NCBI RefSeq assembly: GCF_016859285.1
Contig: NC_053400.1
Coordinates: 26,135,001-26,199,000 of the forward strand
Length of the DNA stretch: 64,000 nt
Direction: 5' to 3'
Origin: Xiphias gladius
Taxonomy: Eukaryota > Chordata > Actinopteri > Istiophoriformes > Xiphiidae
Numbering within the stretch: the first letter of the stretch is position 1; each line of letters opens with the position of its first letter. This document shows positions 25,447-57,006 of this stretch, in pieces. Made by a program: the position numbers and the translations under genes. The notes beneath the pieces were generated by a model. The model worked only from the letters and a program-made list of their open reading frames with translations. It did no database searches and was not told the DNA's origin.

Positions 25447-25993
25447 AAAAGACAAGTGTTACACCCTTGTAAGCAAGATTGAAACACAGATACATAATAC
25501 ACACACCATGTCATAGTTGGTCTTATGTACAAACACATTATTCAAGAGAATCCCATTCAAACGCGTGCACACACACACAAACACAAAGAGAGTGCGACAG
25601 GTCACTAACACTGGTTATCTTCCATATCCAAATATACCTAATGCATTTTTTTTTGGCCATTGGTACGGTACACTTTTGCAGACAAAAGGGGATGACTTGG
25701 AATGCGTACAACGTGAAACAGGCTGTCCCAGTGTGCAGCAATGATCCACTGAGTAGAAAGACAGTCTAAAAAAAAAAAAAAATCCCTCGTCGAACCACAG
25801 CATCTGGATGTTACAACTAGCTCCACGGAAACGGATGCAGAAGTAACGGGAGGATGAGAGCAAAAAGAAGGTCAAGGATGTGAGCGGTCAGCGGTGAGCA
25901 AGTGAAAAGGAAATAGAAGGAGGCAGGAGAGACCAGCAAGAAAAGGAGGAAGAGGAGAAAGAGCTAGAGGTGAAAGAGGTCAGGTGTGAGAGG

Positions 25994-46519
<20,526 letters not shown>

Positions 46520-47090
46520 CTTCCCCTGCAGGACACTCGGAGGCTGCAGAAGCTCTCTGATTCCTCTTCCTTCTTGTTCACCTTCCTTTCCAGGGAATCT
46601 TCTGATTTCTTCACCCACAGAAAAAAAAATACAATACAATCAAATTTCTTGTTTTTTTTTTTTTTTTCTTCTTGTGAGCTAAACTTCCCCTCCCAGCCTA
46701 AATCACTGCAGCTGTGAGAGGAATGCTACTGGGCTGATTTGCTGAGCTGTTCTCTTGTTTTTTTTTTTTTTTGCTCTCTTTTCCCTTCGCTCTCCTCTCT
46801 TCTCCTGTCTCCCTCAGTCTCCCTCTCCCTCTCATCTACTTTCCCCGTTTCTGATGCTCCCTCCCCTCGTTCAATCTTGGTCCGTCCCCCTCTCGGTTTC
46901 TCCCTCCCTTGTCCCCTGCCACTCAGTCCCTCCTCCTCTTCCTTCTCCTCTCATTCGGTGCTGTCAGACTCAGCCTCTTCACGCTCTCTCCACTCAAACT
47001 CTTTCTCTACCTCTTTCTGTATGCTGTAAGTGCCGTCTCTTCCTCTCTCTCTCTTCCTCTCTCCCTCCCTTTCTCTGTCTCTGGGTAAGA
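46520..47090 (-). promoter_or_regulatory. tnfaip8l3: tnfaip8l3 upstream region with a pyrimidine-rich tract
   Basis: Immediately upstream of exon 1 the plus strand has T-runs (46649-46668 and 46758-46772). These are followed by roughly 300 bp of CT-rich sequence (46773-47085), which is GA-rich on the gene's sense strand. This is the expected place for the promoter and 5' UTR. No TATA box was recognised, and the start site is unknown. Confidence 0.45.
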
Positions 47091-47784
47091 GTGCTGCCTG
47101 TGTTTTAGCAGAGCAATGGGAGAGTCATTCATGGCAACTTGAAATTCATCTCCAGCAGTAAAAATCCCATGACCACTTGTTACTGGCTGTTATAAAATCA
47201 GTAGGTTACTATCTGCGGTCATATGAAGTTCAGTCAGGTTACTGTTTTACTATCTGCAGTAATCTTTGAATTGATCTCAAATGTTTTGGGTCATTAAAGT
47301 GTAACAGGAAAGTCGTTTTTGAGTTGTGTTAGATAATGATTTACATTTAGAAAAACAATCCACCCCAACTCACACGACCAATTGCACAGTTCTTGTGTGC
47401 TTTCCATCACTGCTCACTTCCATCCAACGCAGGCTATATATTAGTACTGCCTTTCTTTCTTTCAGGAATCTATTTGTTTCCATTTATGGCAGAGACTTGT
47501 TACTTGTTTTTGATAGATGTTCGAGGAAGCTCCGGCATGGAATATGCAAATAGCCATCTTTTCAAAGTGAAAAATTCTGAAATTCACGGCATACTTTGCA
47601 CGGTTTCTCAGAACGCCCCCTACTTCAAAATGCATTACCATATAGCAAATATGCTGACTCAGCTGACTCAGCCCTACAGACCATATTAGCATCTTTAGGC
47701 TTATTGTTTTGGTTTTACAGCCCCAAACTTTACCGTTTTGGTTCACTCTCACTTCTCCTATCAAATTTATTTCCAGCAGCCGGC

Positions 47785-47930
47785 AGAGGTTTTAAAAGAA
47801 AAAGCTCCGATAAACCCACTGTATGCCAACTGCATGCACCAAACAGCACACAGAGGTAATGAGTAGCTGGTTAACATCAGAGGAGCGTTTAGCAGCTAAA
47901 GAGCCAGATATTTCCCTAAATTCACTGAAT
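47785..47930 (-). repeat. dispersed fish repeat family 2, copy C (inverted)
   Basis: Read on the minus strand it gives GGAAATATCTGGCTCTTTAG, CTGCTAAACGCTCC, TTAACCAGCTA and GGGTTTATCGGAGC, in the same order as copies A and B. Confidence 0.65.
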
Positions 47931-48879
47931 TGAGAGTGAATCACCACAAAAGAAATCTTGCTATATTTCCCACAGTTGAAAACTAGAAACAAATAGAGGC
48001 TTTCTGGGAAATACACTATGAAGGCAATCACTAATTCAAAAACAATCACCAAATAGCTCTGAGATATTCAACATGACAGACTGGTGACCTTTAAATATCT
48101 AAAACCATCTCAGGGTGGGTTTCTCTTTTAATCAACTTGAATTACTTTCTGTGTGCCGTCGTGAGACAGCATGAAGCTCAGATTTAGAAGTGAGGGGGCA
48201 GGTGGGTGTGCCGCTGGTGGTCTGACAACCGTTGCAGGCTATACCATCTCCCAGGTGTGGAGCTGACTGTTGCCCAGCATGAACGTTGGGCACCAGATGG
48301 CGTTGGCCTGCCTGCCCAGTGCCCAGGGCGCACTTATCTTTGACACTGTGTGCATTTGCATGTGTACTCCTTCCGCAATATTGCAGTGACAAAAGAGATT
48401 AGCCAGAAATCGCAACACGCTGAGCTACTTTGATCCTCGGAACAACGCTGTGTACCTCGTTGACCCGATGCGAAATGGAGTTGTGTGATGGCTGTAGAAG
48501 GAGTAGGAACATACTTACCCTGAGACAGTGAACCATAAAAATGAGGCTACAGTATTTTGGAGTGCTTGGAAGAGCACTACCACTTTTTTATAAAGTCAAA
48601 CGTTATGAGAACCTAAGCATAAAAATGACAAGGAATATTATTCTTGATCATAGTTCAGTCCCTCTGGCCTTTGCATGTGAGCTCTTGAGTTTTGGCTAAG
48701 CATCAGTAATTCAGTTTCTAATATAATCTCCATCTTCAGGATCTCAGGGAGTGTGTCCTCAGCAAGAGTGGGGCCATTTAGTTTGTAAGTTATTTTGCTT
48801 GTACAAGCTGCTGTCAAATCGACTGCTTCTCTGCTGGACAGGACAAACTAACCGCACTACACTAACAGCAGATAATGAC

Positions 48880-49290
48880 CGGTGGTTAAAGGAGAATTCA
48901 CATCTACTACCGCAATGTAAAAATACTCCTGCATTTAGCTTTTTTAAGTGTATAAGTATTACTATTATCTGTATGTACTTGTACTTAAATATCAAAAGAA
49001 GAAGTGGTCATTATGCAGATAGGCTCAGAGTGTTGTATTATAATCTATAACAGATGCATTAATTGTTAAGTAGATTTTTATTGTGTAGTTGGTCAAGGTG
49101 GAGCAAATCTTAAGTACATTACATATGGTTATGTAGTTTTTTGATCGTCAAATCTTAGTCTCTGTTTTCAGTAACTAACTTGTTAAATAGATAACGAGGA
49201 GTGAAAGCACAATATTTCCCTCTGAAATGTAGTGGAGTAGAAGTGTTAAGGAGTATAAAGTAGTCACATGTAGGGCGGTATGGCTGTGTT
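48880..49290 (+). repeat. dispersed fish repeat family 3
   Basis: GTAAAAATACTCCTGCATTT, TGTACTTAAATATCAAAAG, GTCATTATGCAGATAGGC, GGTCAAGGTGGAGCAAATC and TTTCCCTCTGAAATGTAGTG match my memory of a very common teleost repeat that ends in CCACCACTG; such an end lies near 49593-49602. Class not determined. Confidence 0.65.
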
Positions 49291-49845
49291 TTAAGTATTG
49301 TTGGAACTTTTTTTTATGGCAGATTCTATTTGTAGAGGCCGGGGAATAGACAAAATTCTTTGTTTGGAAATGTAATGTTATATTCAAGAAGTTATGTTCT
49401 TTTATAAAAAATGTTGTTTCACTACTGCCACTTTTTTTTTGGCAACTTTAGAAGTTTGTGTCAGCTGAGCACTAATAAACAGCACTACTGCATCTATAAA
49501 GTAGCAATAGTTGTAATAGTATGAAAGCAGAATGAAATGTAAATGTTGTCTTTAAATTGTGCAGGACTGAAGTGGATTTATTTCGCTAATTCCCACCACT
49601 GATGATGACCCATCTTCAGTGAGATGGGTAGAAGCTTTTGAAATGGATATGTTTAGAAATGTTTTGAATTCCTTAACTTCAGCAGTTAAACCCTGACTGG
49701 TGCTAACAGACAAATGGATGGACTGGAAAGGAAGAGAAACAACAGCATCCATGTATAAACTAGCTGCTGCATCAAACTGCGCAGCCTGAAGCTGAAACCT
49801 CCAGGCTGGCTTATTTTGAGTCCACAGAAAGGGAGACTAAAAGCA

Positions 49846-49872
49846 GAAGAAGAAGAAGAAGAAGAAGAAGAA
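49846..49872. repeat. (GAA)n microsatellite
   Basis: About nine GAA units. Confidence 0.95.
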
Positions 49873-51401
49873 ATTCCTGTAATGATGTGCGCCACCACTT
49901 TCCTCTGATGTTCAATGAGAAACAAATGAGCTGACTTTGCAAAGCGGGCCGCATGAAAAGCCTATGAAGTGAGAGTTGGCCTTTGATCCAGTGCCGTTAT
50001 TGGCAGAGAGCCTTCCAGTTTGGGCTTCTTCAGACAGATGGGCCCTGATGAGAGAGATTCACTTCTGTTTCAGGCGGAGTCGGGCTTCATATTTTGTACC
50101 GTCTTCTTGTGATTATCAGAAGCACTGAAATTTAAGGGGCATATGAGCACACGGTATCGGAGAGGCTGAGCAACATTCGAACAAGCAAATGTCTCACAAC
50201 TCTGTGGAAAAAAAAAAAAGTGTCATTGCTGACTGTAGGAGGTACAGTTCACGTTGACACTGTACCGACGATGTAGAGAGATGAGTACATTGCCAGTTTA
50301 CCCTTTCTGGTCGATGTTTCCATGGCAACCAAGGTTCTCTTTTAATGAAGGAATAATCCAGCAGGGGACTGAAACAGAGAGACAGTATGGCCACTGGCAT
50401 TTGAGAATTTTAGCACAACATAATGTATGTGTGTGCGTGTGTGTGTACTTGCGGTAAACAGCATTTAATCAATCAGGTTGTCAATCAGAGCAAGAGGCAG
50501 GACAGTCTAAACTGTTTGCTGAGAGGCTCTTACGTCGGAGTTATTTTAAAAGCAGCCTGGCATCCTGCCTCTATAAATCTGTCATGCAGCAATAGAAATA
50601 AATGGAATGAGACGGAAAATATACATCATGTGACTAACAAAAACCACATATGAAGAACCTCGACTTTCTCCCGAGAAAGAACAGACTGAACATTTCAAAG
50701 ACACGCATCAGATTCTGCAGGGCAAGCCGTTACCTTCAAATGTTGCTTGCTGGTCCACGTTAAATGAAGTTCTGTGTTATGGATTTTTGCAGTATGCATA
50801 TTTTCTTTGAGGTGCCCTACCCTAAAACAGAAACTGTTTCCAACTGTGAAAACTCTAACTTTAAGAGACACTGGCATGATATAACTGCCATCATAGTGAC
50901 AGTCAGACACACGGGCAATATTTGTCCCAAAGGCAGGCAAGGCTTAAGGCTGACACAGTTCGAAGCCACAAGTATTATTCAATTCCCATTTGAAAAATAT
51001 TTCTTAAGCTGACACACACAAACACAAACACACACACACCACAGTCCCCAGTAGTAGACTTGAAGCGAAGGTTACCACAGATCTCTTTTGCAGATGCCTG
51101 ATAGCCCACAGTTTGGAGCCGGAGAAATCACATAAACTCAGTATGTAATCTGCACACAGGAGCTCGCCACATTTTCTCCGCTATACAGCTGAAACTGCCT
51201 CCCCTCACTTTTTGATGCTTGAAATTCTGACAGGCGGAAAAATGTACTTTTATTTACTGCATCGACTCGAGCACCAGCGTCTGGCATCTTTTTGTTTTTA
51301 GAGAAATATCTCACTGCCATGTAATTTAACACAGACATCGCTCCTCTGAGAATGAACATCAAGTAAAAGTCTTAATTTTTCCTGTACCTTCATGACAAGA
51401 C

Positions 51402-51442
<41 letters not shown>
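51402..51442. repeat. (GATA)n microsatellite
   Basis: About ten GATA units, followed by GATGAT. Confidence 0.97.
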
Positions 51443-51444
<2 letters not shown>

Positions 51445-52129
51445 GATGATGATTGAAAATGACAGTATGAGTGCCTTAACTGAGGAAGCGATAATTAAAG
51501 CATCTTTTCACCCTGAAGCTACCATAAACTACTAAGTGCGATAATACATACAGTTATACATAATACATTTTTTTTTTGCAATTAATTTACAACTGAAATC
51601 AGTGCCTCTGTTGATCCACATGTTTGACCTTATCACTGGCTGTTCAGCCTTTTGTTGACCTCCACAGAGGAGTGATGTAAGTTCATTAGTAGAAAAAGAC
51701 AAACAAAGAGTTTCTTGGTTGTGGAAAAACAAATTGATAGAGGAGCGGGCAGGAACTCGGCATCAACAGATTTACTGGATATTCAGCTTGATATGTTTTC
51801 CTCTATTTACATCCATTTTTAATGACTTAATTCTCTCAACTCATTAGTGGCATCAGGCTTTACAGAGATGATGTTTTCCTGGTAAATTTACAAGAGACAT
51901 CCGACAAATTGCAGTCAGAGCTACGACTGTGGTTAATGAGAATATAGTGATGCATTCGCTATATCCCAGGACACCTGCAAGGAACAGCCTGTGAAACACA
52001 CACATGCAAACGAGAAAAAACACACATACAATGCTATTTATATGCACACACACACACACATAACACATTTCAAAAGAACATTTCATACAGACAAAACAAC
52101 CGTCAGTCTGAATACGAACGCTAATACAG

Positions 52130-52130
<1 letters not shown>

Positions 52131-52206
<76 letters not shown>
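52131..52206. repeat. (CA)n microsatellite
   Basis: About 76 bp of pure CA, preceded by shorter CA runs at 51996-52060. Confidence 0.97.
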
Positions 52207-52208
<2 letters not shown>

Positions 52209-52799
52209 ACTGACAGTTCACACATTGCACACGCAGTGGTGTCAGTGTGTCAGTTAAATTGAGATTGAGACGACATTTCACTTTCTTGCATCACTGACAG
52301 AAAGTTGATCTTTGCCATGTCTGGAGGAACAACAGACCACAGCTGAAGACGTAATCCACATGTATATTTTCTCTTCTTATTCAGTACATTTCTATTTCCT
52401 CTATTTCCTCTTTTCTTTCAAACACACGATCAAACAAACGTATTTGCAAGTAGACCTCTTGAGGTCTCTGAGCATAATTCTTTGAGGGGTCCTTGCGTTT
52501 AGACAGTGGAAGCAATACAAATTGAAGCATCTGTGTGTGCAATGTTCGCCATATTTACCAACAGGCAAAGCAATTGGAAATAACGAACAGATTGGTTGCT
52601 TTATTTATGCTGTGCTGGAGATAAAGACCACATCGTTGTGTTATGTGTTGGAGTGCCATCTCCTGACCAGTATTTGCAAATACAAAAAGAGGAAAAAAAA
52701 AAAAAACATGATTTTTTTTGTGTGGATTTTTCTCTTAATACTCACATTTTTAGAAATGCTATTTTCATAACATTCTGTTTTCTAATATTAAAAATACAA

Positions 52800-52805
52800 T
52801 TTATT
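52800..52805 (-). promoter_or_regulatory. cyp19a1a: candidate polyadenylation signal for cyp19a1a
   Basis: AATAAA on the minus strand, about 515 nt after the aromatase stop. It would define a 3' UTR of roughly 0.53 kb beginning with the (AT)n array. Confidence 0.45.
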
Positions 52806-53266
52806 TATATGCCGCCTTTGAAACACAAAATGCTGCCAAAAGTGCAAAAAATAAAAAAAAGGAATGAGCAGACAATCTGAATATCACTTAAAATATTAAT
52901 GAATTTTAAAAACAGAAAGGAAGTAAAATAACAAACAGTTAAAATAAAATAAAACAAAATAAGATAACGACTTGTATTAAGAAGGTGTGTCGGTGCAGGT
53001 GATTTTAAAAAACACTAAGGGTCAGTTTTGTACTTGAAAAAAAGGCTCAAAATATTTATATGTGATTACATATATAGAAAAAATGAGAAAACACCCAAAA
53101 GAAGACAACAACACACAATATTGGCACAATAATTTACATTTGCTTCAGTATTAGCATGACTCAACATTTCATAACATGCATAATAGTTCCAGTAGTAACA
53201 CAATTTTAATACTAACCAAAATGTAAAACTGTACAGTCATTAGATAATATAAATGAAGCAATGGAG

Positions 53267-53269
<3 letters not shown>

Positions 53270-53318
<49 letters not shown>
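53270..53318. repeat. cyp19a1a: (AT)n microsatellite abutting the cyp19a1a stop codon
   Basis: About 48 bp of TA dinucleotides. On the transcript strand the stop TAA (53321-53319) is followed by G and then the array, so the repeat forms the very start of the aromatase 3' UTR. Confidence 0.95.
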
Positions 53319-53319
<1 letters not shown>

Positions 53320-56300
53320 TAGAGTGTTTGCCAGCTACCTCTCTTTCTGATTCGGAAACTCAAGCTGAGATGTTCGGCCTCCTGCTGATGCTCTATTGGC
53401 TGCTTGGAGAGGTTGTTGGTCTGTTTGAGGCAGTCCAGGGTCAAGCCCTCATGGAGGCAAACAGAGTACTGGGAGAGCAACGTCACCAGGATGGATTTCA
53501 TCATCACCATGGCGATGTGCTTGCCGACGCAGGATCGAGGGCCTGAACCAAATGGCTGGAAGTAACGGCGAGGGGTCTGGAGGAAGACAAAGGGGTGGGG
53601 CAGAGCCCGGACGAGAGAGGTAGTTAGAGGTAGCCCCTGAAAACTTGGCTTCAAATCAAGTCATTGTCTATAAGTGTTCATGACTTAAATAAAACAACAA
53701 CCCTTTATATTATTCATTAAAGGTCTGACACTCAGCTAATCTGCTTTACCAGGACTACGTGGGCTTGGTTTGATCAGATTGGATTGACGGTAGTCATATA
53801 AAGAAACAACTGCCATCACATTCTGATTCAAATGTCGCTGAATCCCCACTGGTGCATGCGCGTTTGTGATATAACCTTTTTCAGCCGAGCCCTGCCCACC
53901 TCAAACTAGTGAGAACAGCAAAGACAAAAAAAGAACATGCAGAAATCTCTCATGGGAAATATCCTAAATTGTTGTAGCTTTGGCCAAACATTGTGTGTTC
54001 ATGTAGGTACCCGGTGCTCATAGTAAGAGGCTGAATGAAGAAACAGACTTTCAAGGTCTTCAAGAGTTGATTTATCTACTTTATTTCATGATTTCATCTT
54101 ATAATTGTATACTTTTGTGGCCCAAAGAGCCTCAACCTGACAAACAACAGCAACAACAACAATAAAAACGTCTACTTACATTTTCTTCAAAGTTTTCCAA
54201 ACTGAATTCATTTGGTTTGCAGAAAAACTCTGTCCGGTGCATGCGGCCAGTGTTGAGAATGATATTTGTGCCCTTTGGTACCCTGTAGCCATCTATGATG
54301 TCATCAGAAAGGGCTCGACGCATGGTGAAGTCCACCACTGGGTGGAAGCGCAGACTTTCGTTGATGAAAGTCTCCAGCACTTGCAGCTTCTGGAAGTCCC
54401 CGTTCTGAAGCTGTCTCTCACCTGTGGCAAGACGGTGGCAATGGGATGTACTTAGTGCCATAGCGTCAGTGTGCGGTGTATTACTACAGCTGTTCTATAG
54501 ACGTGTCGATACAACATTATGGACCGCTTTTGGAGGACGTAGCTTTTGGTGTTGCTAAATCTGTGCTGCATTGTGAAGCGAGGCATTTCTGTTATTTTGC
54601 CTACACTCACTCATTTAAATGGGGTGGACAAAATAATAGAAACACCTGTCCGTATAACACAATATAATTCAGCAGCACCACGGAAAAAAAAACATTATAA
54701 CCTTCATGAAGTTAGGATTTATTGCAGGACTGTTGTATTATTACTACTATTGTACCTAATAGACTGGCAACTATGGGACTAATTTATGTTGCTTATATGC
54801 ACATTATTTTATTTATTCATAATACTTATTTTTCACACTTTTTAAATACTGTGTCTTAGTACAATATTTAGAGGGCACTGTATTTAGGGCACTGACACCG
54901 ATGTCAGTGGAGAGTCTCGACTCTCCACGGCTCCTTACCTACAACAGTGTCTATCTCCCGCAGCAGCTGCAGCTCCACATCTGGATTCTGTTTTAGGAGC
55001 AGCAGCATGAAGAAGAGACTGATGGACATAGTGTCTGGCGCTGCGATCACCATCTCCAACACACACTGCGTCACATTCTCAGCAGACAGCTCGCCGTGGT
55101 TCTGAAAACACACACACAGATGCGAGTAAGCTGACTGTCTTTACATGGAAGAAAAAAAAATTCCAATGGTATTTCACTGTTAGAGGATTTCTGACACATG
55201 GGTGGGGGGACACGCTGAAAAGGATGGACTTAGGGGAGTATTTGCGAAAAGAAATGGCAGCCATTCAATTCTCAGACTGACCTGTGCAAATATGAGCTCT
55301 GTAGTGAAGTTGATGGAGTCCAGTTTATCTGCCTGCTCCACATCTCTCCTCTTCTGTGCTACAAGGCTCTCGATGGCATCTTGTAGCTCCCGGCTGTGAG
55401 ATAACAGATAACACTTGATAAGAGTAAAAGAGCTCAGCCAAAAAAACCTTAAGGCGGACTTACTGTATGTAAAAGTATAAAGTATAAAATGATAAAGTAG
55501 ACTCACGCTGCTGTCTTGTGCCTCCGGTGAATCCAGTCAAACTTGAAGTAGATGTCTGGTTTGATCAGGACACTCTGCCACGTGTCAAAATACTTGTGAA
55601 TCTTCTTTAGCAGCTCTTCCTCTGCACACAGTGTTAACAAATAAATCAAGAACACAGCACAGTAGTAAGATAAATTCACTGTATCTTAACTGACCCAAGA
55701 TAATGAATTAAAACTCACAGAGTTCCCGCGTGTGTTTTCTCCATCTGGCCAGACTAACGGATCTTTGCCTTTTCAACATGCATGACAATGCAAATTAAGA
55801 AAGAAATCTATGCAGGCCTACTCACCATTGATAGGTACACCCAGGAAAAGTCTATTGGAAATGTCGACCACGGTGCAGCGCAGCAAACTGAGGACATCCA
55901 TATGACCCAGACGGTCCATGTCATCCAGGTGAGTCTGTGTGGCAGAGATGCAAACCTCCGCTGTCTTCTGCAAACTCGGACCCGTCAGAGCTGGCGCAGA
56001 AAAGTGTTTCCGATTGAGAGTAGTCAAATATTTTGTATCTGAAATCACTGAATAACTGGATCAAGCAGTATGTCTGCAAGGCTGAATGTGTTAAAAAGTT
56101 ACCTTTGGTGAAATAGGTGCGTGTCTTTTTCCACAGAGTTAAATCGTTGTTAAATATGATGCCTCTCCCATTCATGCCGATGCAGCTGAGCCCCTGCTTG
56201 CTCCCAAAACGCGAAGTATAATTTCCATTCTTCAGTACGTGGTACACCGCTGATGCCCTTATGGTGAAAAAAATAGAAATAAATAAATAAACTACAGATT

Positions 56301-56803
56301 AACGGCTTACACTTGGACTTGCCGTTTGGTAACTGTATTCATAACAATTCCCAGATAACCAACCTGCTGATTATGAGGGTCTCCTCTCCATTGATCCAGA
56401 CTCTGACAATGTCTCCATACTTGTTGTTGTAATAGTTGCTGGCTGTGCCTATGCCAGTCCAGAGGAATCTCACATATGACAGAAGTGGCCCCAAACCCAG
56501 ACAGAAAGAAGGACCTGTTGTGGTAAATGACAATAAATGTATTTCGGCACTGGCACCGGCACAAATAAAGAAACTGCAAAGTGTCAAAGCGGATATACTG
56601 AACCTACCTGGTACAGTTTTCTTGTCTGTGTGGCTCAAGGCGACCAGCAGCAGACAGATGAGCAGCAGCAGGGTTCTGATTGCCACAGAGATGCCCGGTG
56701 ATGCCACTGCAGTGGCATTTGGGGACAGGGAGACAAGGTCCTCCAGCACGCCGTCCAGACCTGCAGGAGTCATCGCCAGTTCACAAGCAGGGATCAGTAC
56801 CAT
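53319..56803 (-). CDS. cyp19a1a: aromatase, ovarian type (cytochrome P450 19A1a)
   Basis: Nine coding exons on the minus strand: 56803..56608, 56514..56364, 56257..56103, 55990..55826, 55621..55507, 55393..55282, 55101..54939, 54421..54180 and 53576..53319. They give 1557 nt, or 518 aa (human 503), with all GT-AG sites and phases consistent. The enzyme is an ER-membrane P450 that converts androgens to oestrogens with P450 reductase. Visible features are an N-glycosylation site NAT at 29-31, a membrane segment at about 37-57, the I-helix AAPDT at 318-322 (the Asp-Thr pair needed for aromatisation), the K-helix ESLR at 374-377, and heme loop [10 protein letters not shown] at 442-451 with Cys449 as ligand (human Cys437). 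The N-terminus and the tnfaip8l3/gldn neighbours point to the gonadal paralogue rather than brain cyp19a1b. No frameshift or lost catalytic residue was seen. Confidence 0.97.
54540..54890. repeat. candidate dispersed repeat in cyp19a1a intron 7
   Basis: It contains AATGGGGTGGACAAAATAATAG and AAACACCTGTCCGTATAACA, which I recall from a dispersed fish repeat. It fills most of the intron between exons 7 and 8 (54422-54938). The boundaries are approximate. Confidence 0.5.
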
Positions 56804-56882
56804 AGGAGGGCAGACTCAACCTGCACACGGCTGCACGACCAGTCCAAGTGATGAAAGCTGCCTCGGCAGTCTGGGCTTTCTC

Positions 56883-56888
56883 TTTATA
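56883..56888 (-). promoter_or_regulatory. cyp19a1a: TATA box of cyp19a1a
   Basis: TATAAA on the minus strand, 80 nt upstream of the aromatase ATG. A start site about 25-30 nt downstream would leave a 5' UTR of roughly 50 nt, as expected for teleost gonadal aromatase genes. Confidence 0.75.
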
Positions 56889-56953
56889 AGCAGTCAGAGC
56901 TGGTTGCAAGCCAGGTCAGGGTAATACAAAAGTCACAACAGAGGAGAAAAATG

Positions 56954-56960
56954 GTAAACA
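56954..56960 (+). promoter_or_regulatory. cyp19a1a: forkhead (FOXL2-type) motif in the cyp19a1a promoter
   Basis: GTAAACA matches the forkhead core RYAAAYA. It lies about 70 bp upstream of the TATA box and 10 bp from an SF-1-type motif. Foxl2 activates gonadal aromatase in fish together with SF-1; binding here is inferred. Confidence 0.55.
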
Positions 56961-56969
56961 ATGCACTTG

Positions 56970-56978
56970 TGACCTTGA
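56970..56978 (-). promoter_or_regulatory. cyp19a1a: SF-1/Ad4BP (NR5A) motif, proximal
   Basis: TCAAGGTCA on the minus strand is an exact NR5A monomer site, about 82 bp upstream of the TATA box. Confidence 0.7.
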
Positions 56979-56997
56979 GGGGTAGCATTTGTGCCAG

Positions 56998-57006
56998 CGA
57001 CCTTGA
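56998..57006 (-). promoter_or_regulatory. cyp19a1a: SF-1/Ad4BP-like motif, distal
   Basis: TCAAGGTCG on the minus strand differs from the NR5A consensus only at the last base. It has the same orientation as the proximal motif and lies 28 bp further upstream. Confidence 0.5.

Larger units (their letters stand above)
18601..25993. other. intergenic interval between scg3 and tnfaip8l3
   Basis: About 7.4 kb without a recognised gene. It contains a moderately GC-rich patch (20440-20680), an A-run with (GA)n (20922-20956), a dispersed repeat (24136-24450), a short (TG)n near 24796-24813 and the probable 3' UTR of tnfaip8l3 on the right. Open frames here are short, lack similarity to families I know and show no splice logic. 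Confidence 0.6.
47091..52770. other. intergenic interval between tnfaip8l3 and cyp19a1a
   Basis: No gene was recognised. It contains dispersed repeats (47785-47930 and 48880-49290), GAA, GATA and CA microsatellites, and otherwise unique-looking non-coding DNA. Open frames are short and do not resemble known families. Confidence 0.65.

Noticed and set aside
46739..47108. Two Ser/Leu/Pro-rich plus-strand frames of about 100 codons
   Set aside because: They come from the CT-rich tract, which favours Ser, Leu and Pro in every frame; there is no other coding evidence.
53319..56803. Assignment to the brain aromatase paralogue cyp19a1b
   Set aside because: The N-terminal sequence and the tnfaip8l3 and gldn neighbours fit the gonadal paralogue as I know it.
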